Shown one piece after another: positions 52,801 to 64,000 of a DNA stretch of 64,000 bases (position 1 is its first letter; every line of letters begins with the position of its first letter). The stretch is from Rhynochetos jubatus (lineage: Eukaryota; Chordata; Aves; Eurypygiformes; Rhynochetidae). The translations under genes and the position numbers were made by a program. Under the pieces are notes generated by a model that was not told the origin of the DNA, searched no databases, and saw only the letters and a list, made by a program, of their open reading frames with translations. The stretch covers positions 1,427,501-1,491,500 of the forward strand of contig CM050651.1 in the NCBI GenBank assembly GCA_027574665.1. The letters run 5' to 3'.

Positions 52801-53839
52801 TGAAACCCACCTGCTGCAGAAAGCCGAAGGGCGACCACCTCTGAATGCCAGGGCTAATCCCGCAGAGGGCTCGGAGCAGCAAGACAGTGTGGGAAAAGGA
52901 CCCCATCAACATATGTGACATCAGTGTGATGATCTTACAGTGACCTGCATTGCTCGGCAGGCAGTCTGCAGCAGGTTTGGACCAGATGGGGCTTTGCAGG
53001 GTGTGATCTTGGTTCTTGGTAATGGAAATAATCACGCCTGGCTCTCTCAAGTGCATGGATCACTGTGGAGGATAGCATGAGACATAAACTCCTAACCAGA
53101 AGCAGATGGAAACATTTATTATTGTGGCTCTTCTGCACTCACAGAGCAGTGGGGGTCTAAAGGGTCTGAATGCCGGAGGCTGACCACATCCCTCTGCAGT
53201 GGGGGATGTTACAGGGCAGGCAGTTTATCTCAAGCACACTCTTCTTTTCCGGCAAGAAATCGAGCTCAGCTTTTGCCCACAGCTGTCATACCATGAGTTC
53301 CCAGTTAAACAGCAATAATATTTAAACAGTTTTTTTCAAGTATTAGTCGTCTTTGGGGAGACGCAAGGAAAAAGGGATATTATCTTATTCTGACTGCTTT
53401 ATTTCTTTACTATTATTGCTCAAAAATTTACTCCATGTTTTGCAACACAAAACCCTGTACAGCTTCATCTTGCAACTATGTATATGAGCTGGGTATTTTA
53501 GTAATTATCTCTGGCAGCCTTCCTCTCTCATTTACTGCTCCTCCCCAGAAGAGATTCAAAACAGGAAAGATCTTATTTTATATCTGAACATGGAGTAAAA
53601 TGCTCACCAACTGTTTTTCAGTAAAGAAAAAAGATAAAATCATGAGATTACTTTATCATACAGGCTACACATTCTTCAGTGGCTGTGGAAATCACTTAAC
53701 ACTTCTTTACTGTTATAAAGAGTGTTAATCTCTTTCACCCTTGCAAAGATTTCTGTTATTATTGAATGGAAGCTATCAGTAAAAACAATGCAATGGGAAA
53801 ATACCAGGCTCAGTAGGAGTTGGCGTGCACCAGACATAA

Positions 53840-53860
53840 CTGTGGGAGTGACTCCCACAG
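53840..53860. repeat. Near-perfect 21-bp palindrome
   Basis: CTGTGGGAGT and ACTCCCACAG surround a single central G. The dyad could be a symmetric protein-binding site or be chance. Confidence 0.85.
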
Positions 53861-56109
53861 CGGGTTCTGGCTAAGATATGCCAGTTATGCGTTCCTATTT
53901 TATCTTCATTGTAAACCGCGTTTTTGACAAACACCCTCCTCCCCATACAACGTTGCTGAACTAATGAAGTGCACACGGTATTTTGCAACTGAAAAAAAGA
54001 AACAAGATTGGCAAGGGAAGTTTTTCTTACTGCTCTTTTAAGCTAATTGGTAAGGGCTCATCTTACTTGGTATCTTTAGACAAGTGCTTAGCCTGGGAAA
54101 TAGGAAGTCAAGTGCTTTATAGGTATAAAGGTACTGTCCCTTGCCAGAGGTGCTTAGGAGGCGACCCCACTTCAGGGAGAGGTGATGATCTGGATGAGCA
54201 CCATGTCAGTAGCTGAACTGGAAGCCCAATGCAGCCATCTGGCCCGACTCTTAGCCGTGCCACTGCTCACCCCTCCCTAGCCACTCGCACAGCAGCAGGG
54301 TTAGCTTGGTCAGCTCACTCACAACGGCAGAAGTAATAAATCATTGTTTCATTTATAGCTGTGTTTTTAAAGTCCAGCATGATGTTTCTGATGCATTAGA
54401 AACTGTAACCACTATAAGCATCCCAAGTGAACAGAATCACACCTGAGACCAACCTGGCCTCACTTTTTCACTTGCTATAGGACAGATGGATTGAAACGAA
54501 CAAGTTCAGCTCCCTAACATCTGCTCAGCAAATGCTCACATAAATCAGGAGGCAGAATATAGTATATTTGCCACACCCTGAATAGCAAAAGAGTCATGCA
54601 AGATGAAGAGCAGAGTGAAGTCCTGGACTTGAAATCCCTGGCAAGACTCCCATTAATTTCAGGCAGGCCAATATTTAAAATTCAGATTGTTACCAGATGG
54701 TAGATTTTTAGGACCAACTGACAAATGCAATTAAAAGTACAAAAGAATTAACTGATGAGACAGCTGCATTAATTGCATTCTTATTATCCAAAATCAATAA
54801 AGAAAATTCATGTATCTCCCAGCAACAACTATGCTTACCTTCTTAAAAGTACCCATTTTCACTTAGAAAAACCTAGAATTCTTCGCATCAATACACATTC
54901 TCTCCCAAGCAAGATTTTCCATCCTATTTTTCAATGATGTAACTCACACAATTTAGATAAATACAATATCTTACCCATGCTTAGATCTTTTTCTCCCACA
55001 TGTTGAACAGCATCTTTTCTGTTAAAGTAGCAAGGATAAAAATTGGGAGTTGTGTCTGAGATAATACTGCAGTCTCCTAAACCCAATTCAAACCATGTAT
55101 CATCTAATACAACAAGCCTAGAGGTAATACTACGAGTTCATGCTCCACTTCACAGTGTGGCTGGTGCTTCCCACCCACCCACCCCCCCCAAGAGTCCTTA
55201 CAAACAAAGCAATAAAGATATTGCCTCCAGACAGTTATTCTTAAATTCATCCAAGACTGAGATGAATTACTGTAACTCACGTCTCTCTCAGTGTGATTAT
55301 TTTAATTGCCTGGATATTTAGGAAGATTAATTTACACTGGTCACATTATTAAAATTCTTCTATAACCCTAAGGGAGAATTAAAACACCTTTTTATCCTAC
55401 AGGCAGCATCTTCTTTCAGTTCACTGAGCGATGATGAGCAAATGCAGTTGGGGTGATGGGCAGCATGGTAAGAGACGTTTTACCCAGGACACAAATTTGA
55501 GATACTGAACCAAAGTTATTTTGAAACATTTTTAATGTGTCTGTTTATATTTTCTTATTGGCTCAATGTAGTTTTTTTACGAAGTGAGTAAAGGGAGTGT
55601 TATTTTTAAACTGCAGGTCACAAACTCCATATCTCAGACAAATTAATCTCTCTCATGCTACATCAGCCCTTAAGGACTCAAGAATTTCACCTTCAGTAAA
55701 CTATTTGATGTCCAGTTTAGCTATCTTGGCTCTGAAGCAGAGGCCAATTATTATATATTGTGTATCTATATATATTATAAAAAATTATATAATATACATT
55801 TTAGATGATTAATAAAAATGCCTTTTTAGTGACTTCTGCTAAGATTTTGCCTACATACAAAGAGGCAGGAGCCACCTTGATGATATCATTGACTTCCCTG
55901 AGACCTAAGATACTTGTAGCACCAGCAGTCAGCCATTTATCCTGACAGTCCTGGCACCAGCCGCTCAAAGAGGGATGCTGATCAACTTCCACATTAAAGG
56001 CCTTCAGTAAGCTATACAATGTAAAGGAGAGACTAAGTTACTGCTATTACAAACCGTGGGTACACGTTAGTTTAGCATTTACTGCAAGAGTCCTGCTTTA
56101 CATTCTTCA

Positions 56110-56137
56110 CCCCGCCCCCCCCTCCCCCCCCCCCCCC
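56110..56137 (+). repeat. C-rich tract including a pure run of about 15 C
   Basis: C-runs broken by one G and one T. Confidence 0.9.
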
Positions 56138-59100
56138 AACCATTTACAGCAGAGCTTCAGTCATGCACCGATTTAGAGAAAACCCAACAGTTCCAGCCCT
56201 AGCCCAGTGCTCCATAGCACAAAGTTGTAAGACAACACTGAAGAATTTGATTGCAATGTCAACTAAAAGATAGCAGTCAGTGTCATTAGTGCTCTCTACT
56301 GGCTAAACACATAATTACTCCAAAATGAAATATAGCACATCAGGGACCTCACTAACAAAGTAGTGAACCCACTTCTATTTAAATTATAATACGTGGACTG
56401 TATTTTTAAAATTTTATGTTACTCAAAGCAAATTAGAAACCTTATGTCAAAATACAACAAATTATGTACAGAAGTCCTTGAAAACAAAACACAGCTGAAG
56501 TTGCAACTCTGATATCTGAAGGTCAGTTAGAGGAAAAAACAATCAAGACTGTACAGAAACACTTGAGTCAGGGTAGTTTTAATCAGAAATATTCATTCCC
56601 ATTCTTCACCTATATCCATGTGCACAGCTAACAAATGAAATTCAATGTCAAAAATTCCTCTGCCTTCAAAAGTAGCAATTTATTTGGAAGTCACAAAACA
56701 ATTTTCTTCACTTTTCATATCCTGCAAACACAGGGCAAGCTTCTACTTTGCACTGCCTGGTATCATTTAGTTCACAGTGACTTCCAGGTGAAGAAAACTA
56801 AGTCAACATTTCTGTTACCCCTCAGCATCACCGCCTATGCCTATGGCTCCATCTGAAGGAAGAGAGCCTTAACTTGCTTTTCCCTCAGACCAACACTGAA
56901 CCACCAAGCCCCACCACTAGCAGAACTGTTGTGCTGCCCTGTAGTTCAGCATTATTCAGGGACAAACGTAAAATACCTGACTTGGAACCTAAGTATTGAT
57001 GGTTCAAGCACCTGCAACCACAAGCCTTGGTATAAAAGTTCGTAGCAATTGGCCTTTGCAAGAACCTCTTAATAATGCCATTCCCTACAAATACCTGAAG
57101 AACACCTATGACCACACTACTCGGTTCTACCAGTGGGCACACAGATTTCTTAGCAGGAGTTCTTAAAGGGTTGAAGAAACACCAAACCGTTCTCACTCTA
57201 ACTGCTACTTGTCTGAATTTTTATAAGTAAAACAGAGGCTTTACAGAAAGTCATGTCAGGTTATGTAGATGCAATAGTTCATTTTAATTTTTTAAACTGC
57301 ACTTTTGTTCTCCCATGTTTGATACATTTTGAAATTAAGTTTATCACAGTAGCATTTAAAAGCTAACCAAGAAAGAAACACTCTTACATGCAGCCCTGTA
57401 CCAACAAGCATGCAGTGTAAAAGATACAGTCCACGTCTTGGAGAGGTTAGCATCAGGGTTGACAAGGCAGCTGCAAGGTATATGAGGAGAGGGAGTGTGG
57501 GTGTGAAGAGGAAAAATACTACAACACTGATGAATCCATAGCAGGAAACATTTTTAAGTACCATGACAATTTATTCTACTGCATTTGTGTAAGGAGAGTA
57601 AAATAAAAGAAAGAGTTGTCAGATGTACAGGGCAGAGCTGGTGAAAACTACTACTAAAAGCAGAGTCTCTGAGAAAGTTGTCCAGATGACAATCTTACCT
57701 GCCTAGTGATACTACAGTTTCTCTTACCCAGGGAGTCTCTGACTGCATCCCCTAAGTTTTTTCATGAAGGCATTAGAAGTAGGAGGAGAGTAAAGAGAAT
57801 AATCTTGCTGGATCACAGTGATCTGAAAGAGAACATCTATCCTAAAAAAAAAAATTCTGGGGTTAAGGTTTCAGGGATAAGACTACCTATGATCTACAGT
57901 AAGATTCTTAACACATCTGATTAAACTGATTCTTATTATACACACCTATTTATACAAAACAGTATGCATCAGCCTTTAAAAACATGGGGAGAATATTCAG
58001 GCAGAAAAAATATTTGGAAAAAGTTAAATAGCTATTTCCAAAGGAGACCAAGTTAAAAATACAAACCCCAAAATATTTATTATTGTAAAAAAGAAAAAAA
58101 AAAAAGCTTAAATACAATGCAGATGGATAGGAGATTTGGACAGTAGTTTAGATCAAATAATAATGAAAAAAGAAAATAGGTCCTAATTACCTTGACCAAA
58201 TTATTGCTATACTTTACCCAGATGGTTTTTCTTTACATATATGTGACATGTGAAGTTCTAAGGTTTCACCTAAGCATCTCTTTGTGCTCAAAAAGAGTAG
58301 GAAATCCACAACTTTGCATATCCATACACTCTGAAGCTCTTGCTGACACTTCTTTACAGCTCCTCCCTCCCCTTCTTAAAAATCCCCTGGTTGCTTTCCT
58401 TTCATCAAATCCTCTCCAAAGCTGAGCATTCATGCCCATTCCCAGAGTGAGAGCTAGTTCATCCTGGTCTCCCACTCTGCACATCCTTAGCACTGAAGGG
58501 GACAAAGTAAGATGGAGATGAACTGACTCTGAGTTTAAAGCAGCCTTACCAATTAAGCAGGTACAGACTTACTCACTGGAAGTTTCTCTCAACTTGTGGC
58601 TTACGCTATGCATTCACAACCAGAGAATAAGTGTCGACCACAGTGTACAAACTCCATATTAGACTTGCTCCCAAGAAGAAAAGTCCTTTCAGAAAGAAAC
58701 ACTCTGAGGGTCTTCCATACCGGCAATGAAGTGTTCTTCATCTGTGACAACACTGAAGCCTGTGGTCTATGAACAGAGGGTGCATTTCAGGCCCAGAGTA
58801 CCAATAACATTTTAGTCTTTCCATACATACCTTCCACCTTAACATACCCTGTGAAAGCATGGGAGCAGAGGTACTCCTGTAGGCTGCCAAGCAAGATCAC
58901 ACCAACATTACCTAGGATCCCATTCCAGGAACTGGTCCTTCTTCCACAGAAATGTTAGTAACTGCTTTTAAGAAATTAACTACTTAGGCCTGTTTGCTTT
59001 CTATTCCACATCTTCAGATTCATACTGCTTATTATCCTCATATGTCATCATTGACATCAATCCCCAAATGCAAAATACAGCAGGCAAACCCAAATTAGGA

Positions 59101-60798
59101 AGTCATCCACCTTGTTTATACTGTAGTCAATTCCCCTTCCCAGTGCATAGCTGCTGTTTTCATGGTCTCAGCAGTAGGAAACACCTCTTGTAGCCCTTGG
59201 ATTTTAAAGCACAGCAGAGAACCAGCAGCTCCTACTGCAGCCAAAGCATATTCTTTTTTTTAATAAAGGACCTAATCATAATTTTATCTTACAGCTTGAT
59301 CTGTCCTTTACTTAGGTAGTTAGCAGGCTCAAGTTACTTAAAGAAAAATTGAAACAGCCCAGGTCAAGAATAATTCTTCAATTAGCCTGAATAGGTCTTG
59401 GATGAAGGGGAGGTTCCCACAATTTTATCCTCACAGGCAGTACCAAGCTTAATCCTGAGTCCACATAAAGGCAGCTGTTTCTAATGCCAGAGGGAGATGT
59501 GGGCAGCCAAACAAGGGAGACTCAACTTCAAACTACACATTCGAAGGGCAACTCAAACCTTTCCCTTGCCTCTCCTAGAATTCACCACCCAAGAATAATT
59601 TACAGATTATTAACTAGCCTGTTAATTGTTTGAGTTTCCTAAGTATTCCTGTAGTCAAGAAAATCAACCAAACCCAAAAAGCTCCTTTCAACTTGTAGTC
59701 TGGGGAAACTGGATAAGAAATACACAAAAGTTGTAAAGAGCCTTTGAGAGCCTTGTCTTTAGTTACAGGAGGCCTGAGTGTTGCTGTGCCATAATTTCCA
59801 CGTTCATTTAGAAGTACTGCATTTTAACCAATGATGATGTTCTTTATTAATTCAACAAGGTGAAGGTCATTTAAGATTTAAGTGACACCAATCGAGGAGA
59901 TAACTCTAATGAAATGTTGTCATATGACTGCAACTCTCATACTGATCAAATTCAGCTACTGCCTACACTTGTTCTGTGAATCTAGCTGGCCCAGAGTTCT
60001 CTCCTCTGGCTTCATTTCCATGGTTTTTGAACAAGATCATTCAAGAGAATATTTACAGATATAGTGTACAATACAGAACAAAGCCCTCAGTGGTTGTGTT
60101 TTACTAGAACATCCACCCTTGAACTCAAGTCAAAAAAGCTTAGGTACTTTCAGACACCTTCCAAGGCATTTAAAAGTACACACTCTGACTTCTTTATGCA
60201 GCCCAACACATGCACAATAAACCACTCATTTGCACCATCCTTTTTTAAAAACTGGTATGAAATGCTATGAAATATTTATGACAGTTTACAACAAGATTTA
60301 AGAACAGGCATACTGCAAAAATTATTTTAACTGTAGTTCAGTAGAACAAAGCATGAAAAATACAGCAAGAAAATGAAATAATTTCTTTTAAGGAGCTGAG
60401 CACTAAATATTTTAATCCTTTAGAAAACACTTGACAGGGCGAGTCAGTTGAAAAATCGTACTAACATTTAAAGCCAAGTACTAACATATTCCTGTGTTTG
60501 GCAAGGGATATACCCTCCCTCAGAACTGAAATGACTCTGCACCTCTGCAAACCACTTAAGGCTGACACCTCTTTATTTGTCATTTAATGCACACTGTAGG
60601 AAAACAAACGGTAAACCTGTTCACAGCCCTTACAAAATTTGATGCAACAACTCAGAATAAACACAGATCCAAAACACGGTCATGCAGCATAATGTCAATA
60701 GTCTATTCACTGAGTGAAAGAAACCATTACTATGGTTTCATACAATACATTAGATCAGTTGTTCTCATCAAGATAAAACTCTCGTCAAGATTATAGCC

Positions 60799-61093
60799 CA
60801 GAGAAGCGGTCTCCAAAGTGAGGTGCATACACCTCAGGGGGTGTGCAAGGCAATCCATTTGAGTGCAGGAAGGAAGTCTTTATTATACCACTAATAAAAA
60901 AATGTAAAATATTTTTTAAATAGTGTTTATTTCATCTTTATCTCAGACTGTCTCAATTTCTACTCTTGTGTATGTACATATTAGGACATTAGTACATATT
61001 ATTATGTATAAATACAATATACATGTATTGGGGGCACATTTAAGTTAATGATAGGGGCAAGGAATCAAAAAAAGTTTGGAGACCACTAGCCTC
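60799..61093. mobile_element. Non-autonomous hAT-like DNA transposon (MITE)
   Basis: The ends are imperfect terminal inverted repeats. The left end CAGAGAAGCGGTCTCCAAA and the reverse complement of the right end (GAGGCTAGTGGTCTCCAAA) agree at about 14 of 19 positions, with an uninterrupted GGTCTCCAAA core. The CAG..GGTCTCCAAA terminus is typical of hAT/Charlie-type elements. The 295-bp interior is AT-rich and has no transposase, so it would be a deletion derivative mobilised in trans. The flanking 8 bp (TTATAGCC and AAGGACAA) do not match, so the target duplication has decayed or the exact ends are off. Confidence 0.75.
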
Positions 61094-61439
61094 AAGGACA
61101 ATACTACAGCTGCCAGCCCAATCACATATCCTGTTGTTCAATTAACTTTTTAATGAAAATCTGAAACACTCAGCAGTGTATTTTCAATATACCAAGAGGG
61201 TTTTTTCTGCCTCAAGCATGCTGACATAATGGAAATTTTAAAAAGGATTAGGCTTGGATAACAAATCATTGTTGACAGAGTATCCTTTGGTGGAATTACA
61301 CTGAAGTTACAACTTTATAGCAAATACATGTGAAATTATCTTCAACATATGCAGCTTCTAAACCAGGCTAGGGACATCCAGACCTTTCCTTTTTAGCAGT
61401 CTCATTTTATGTTTGCACCAGCACTTCTCTTTCACTATC

Positions 61440-61780
61440 CCCCTACCCCTCCTCCCCACACACCCCATGTAACCACCCAACCTCTGCATGCTGCTTGCCA
61501 CAGGTGCTGGGACCCAAGTTACCCAACTCTGGGCCTGAAGCTGTCCCTGAGGGGCATGGGCCTGTGCCCCACTCGAGCTGGCAGCTGAGCAGTGGGGCCA
61601 GCTGGTACAGCTCAGACTCCTGTTGTGGCCTTTGCTGCAGAGAGCCCCGGGGTGGCTGACTCTGGCCACCGGCAGATAAGGATGATGGCGAAGGTCCCAA
61701 ACAGCCACCCAGCAAGGCACAGTTCACAGGCAGCAGCTGCTTTTCCCAGTTAGTGGCTGAGGAAGCCAGACAACAAGTAG
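61440..61780. other. GC-rich patch in AT-rich surroundings
   Basis: About 340 bp of CAG/CTG-rich, relatively GC-rich sequence. It holds overlapping minus-strand frames of 120 and 125 codons (61358-61720 and 61443-61820) without recognised domains. It could be an old exon, a repeat fragment or a regulatory segment; I cannot tell which. Confidence 0.4.
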
Positions 61781-62083
61781 CCCAGCATTTCAGTGCACAT
61801 GGTAGCATGTTGTTCACCAAGGCAGCAGTGGCAGGTTGTACATTTTGACAAGCCTATTCCAGCACTTTTACAACAGATTCCTAAAAATATTACCCACACT
61901 GGAAAAAAATAGGAACAAGAAATATGTATCCTGAATCCACACACCTGCCTAGAATCCAGCAGACTTGGAATACTTCTCTTTTAAATAAACAGCATATTGT
62001 ATTTAAAAACATTGATCTGCTTCACTCTGGATAGTTTTGTTCTCCTTTTCATCTGGATACCTTAATTCAAGCACAAGCAAGAC

Positions 62084-62320
62084 TCACAATGGACAGGGGG
62101 ATGAGCATACATTTAAAATTATTATAAGTAAAAAGCATGTGTGGTAAGCCAGTGCTACACTGCACATCACAGACAGCATTCCCATCGCAGCCAGAGCTCC
62201 ACTCGCAGGCCAAGGCTCCTTAACCCACTTGCTGAAAAAGGGATACTCATTAGCTCTGAGATCCATGAAGAACAGTGTTGTACATAAGCCAAAGAGTGTC
62301 ACCCAATTTTCTGTTCTCAA
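62084..62320 (-). other. Candidate coding exon, two hydrophobic segments
   Basis: This is an open frame of 78 codons (first codon TTG) ending at TGA. The translation has a first hydrophobic stretch (WVTLFGLCTTLFFMDL, about residues 6-21), a polar loop (RANEYPFFSKWVKEPWP) and a second, longer hydrophobic stretch (about residues 39-70). It begins one codon after an in-frame TGA and directly after a CAG that could be a splice acceptor, with a branch-point-like CTAAC about 28 nt upstream; the pyrimidine tract is weak. A possible donor AAT/GTATGC lies at the end of the second helix. I do not recognise a family. It may be an exon, a decayed copy of one, or chance. Confidence 0.25.
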
Positions 62321-64000
62321 CTGTCACATTTGACCCAACACCTATGTTAGTTAAGAGCATATTACTCATAGCTGTGAATTCAGATTAAAGTAGACTCATG
62401 AAAACTGGCTGTAGGGAACATGAAAGTTTGTCTGTTCTGATCTCATTTAGATCACAGATCATTTGCTCACCCACAGAAGTCATCCAGTAATTTACATGTG
62501 ATCACAGCCTACTGAGGATGTCAAGTGCTACAGCTCATTACATCCCACAGTAGGTCGTTAACCAGGGAATCACCCTTGTGTTAGCAACTGTGCATGTTTC
62601 TTCAGATCACAAGTCTTGCCAGCTTCCACTTTCCATCACTTGATAATTTTTATGCCTTAACCCCAGACCAACACCACACAAAACTGAGCACTCTGCCTTT
62701 GTTGTTGTGGTGATAGTTTAGTATTCCCTTTATGCTTTACACTTTGAGCCTTAAGAACAAAACTGGCAGTGTGTCCAGATGGGAAGCCCAACAGAAGAGC
62801 AAAACTCCAGGAAGGGACTATAAGGGACCTCTGGTTTATCACATCTATCTTGCCTACTATTGAGACACCACTTCGCATTTAATTTCTTTCAAAGATATAC
62901 TTGGCTCTTCCTTCAAAGCAGGTCTCTGCCTGGAAGGCTGTTCCGGAATTAGTTCTGGTAATTATGAACTTTGTTTCTAATCTAAATCTTATTTACAGAA
63001 AATTTATACGTTTGCTTTTGTTCTAACACTCCTTTAGCTCACAGTGCTTCTGCCCTTTGCTTACCATTTGTACAAAAAAATAGTGTAGTATTCTGACTCC
63101 ATAAATAACCTTACTGCTACAGATTAAAAAGAAAAAAGCTTACCCATGAAATTAAACTTCAGAGCATAAAGAAAATAAAATATTTAACTTTTGGAACAAG
63201 TAGGGGGTGTGGGGGGTGTACAGGGAAGAAGGAAAAAGAGCTAGCCAGATGGTAGAATTTATTTATCCAAAAAAGCCTTGTCTCTCCTCAACCTGGATAA
63301 CCAGGCTTGTAGATATCATAATCACTGTTACACTGGGTGACTTTCACAGCAATCCACTGTAATTCTCCACATGATAAAAACTGTACAAAATGAATTTTAT
63401 GAAGCAAGTTAATACAACTCCACTGACCATTAAAACAAAGACCAAGATACAATCTGTGTTGTTAAAGGAGAGAGGATTTTTAAAGACTACCATCCTTGAG
63501 TTTGGAACAACAGTGTATCCTTCATGAAAGGCAATAACCAAAATATATCTAAGCTTCAGACATAGTATTATGTATTTTGTATCTTTCTACTGATTCAACT
63601 TAGACAGAAAACAAATTAAGAATGGAGCCAAAAAGGTCAATTAACAAACCATTCAGCATTCATTCACAGGCAACAGAAATCCAAGTACCATATGTACATT
63701 GTTCTCTCACATGACATCCAGAAGATAGGAGCATGCAACACCATTACTGTAAGCAGTGAAAAAAGGTGTACATTTTAAGAGTGTGAAATACTTCAACACT
63801 TTCACTAGTTTTATTTAAAACTTCTAAGTTAAGTATGAATTGGCCTACTGTGGTTGTCAGGTTACCAAGCAGACTTGCAAATAGGTATTCTGAATTTTAA
63901 AATCTATTTGTAAAACCCAAAGTAACTGTGTCAACAGAAGTCAACAAGGGGAAAGAAAGTTATTTGCAGTTTGAGACATACCATCATTTTACACCTAAGG
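62321..64000. other. Right edge of window: nothing recognised
   Basis: AT-rich sequence with only short open frames. From human gene order, the 3' end of USP38 would be expected on the minus strand somewhere beyond or near this edge, but no coding match was seen. Confidence 0.5.

Larger units (their letters stand above)
42112..60798. other. GAB1 upstream flank, third section: nothing coding recognised
   Basis: AT-rich sequence with short inverted repeats (44512, 53840), T14 at 46837 and a C-rich tract at 56110. Open frames reach about 158 codons (46327-46803, plus) and 154 codons (48594-49058, minus) but have no recognisable domain or homolog. Two spots have TATA and AATAAA elements close together (48453-48492 plus, 52394-52471 minus) and could be remnants of old LTRs. 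No USP38 exon was recognised. Confidence 0.55.

Noticed and set aside
57292..57564. Hydrophobic 90-codon minus-strand frame
   Set aside because: No splice signals at its ends and no recognisable pattern; AT-rich DNA often yields Phe/Leu-rich frames.
42112..64000. USP38, the expected upstream neighbour
   Set aside because: No ubiquitin-protease motif or familiar USP38 sequence was found; gene order alone is not evidence that it lies in this window.

Overview
The window is vertebrate nuclear DNA, almost certainly from a bird. It has AT-rich non-coding sequence, one large CpG island, a CR1 LINE 3' end of the avian type (tail of ATTCTATG repeats), two long terminal repeats of an ERVL-like family known from birds, and a fossil hAT-type DNA transposon. 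There are no bacterial features: no operons, CRISPR, rRNA or phage.

One protein-coding gene can be recognised. On the minus strand, 12130-12201 encodes the first 24 residues of GAB1, the GRB2-associated docking protein, starting [14 protein letters not shown] and ending KKLKRY at a consensus GTGAGT splice donor. This first coding exon lies in a CpG island (about 11250-13340) that also holds the 5' leader and promoter. The promoter has GC boxes, a GGGGCC repeat and a ZNF143/THAP11-type site at 13068-13082.

Layout. 1-12129 reads as the 5' part of GAB1 intron 1; exon 2 and later exons were not found and should lie beyond position 1. 12130 to about 13100 is GAB1 exon 1 and promoter. About 13400-64000 is sequence upstream of GAB1. 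In human the next gene on that side is USP38, but no USP38 exon was recognised here. This flank contains a degenerate CR1 next to an ERVL-like LTR (38218-39038), a second such LTR with a perfect 5-bp target-site duplication (41346-42106), a non-autonomous hAT-like element (60799-61093), a pair of related repeats of about 115 bp (20382-20491 and 22288-22403), several perfect inverted repeats, and many pure C or G runs.

Most open reading frames here are short, unsupported and best explained by chance or by GC richness in the CpG island. The least easily dismissed is a two-helix hydrophobic ORF at 62084-62320 (minus), which opens one codon after an in-frame stop beside a possible splice acceptor. 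I found no convincing new biological system. The best leads are that candidate exon, the paired repeat, the promoter architecture and the 14-bp perfect hairpin at 31335-31372.
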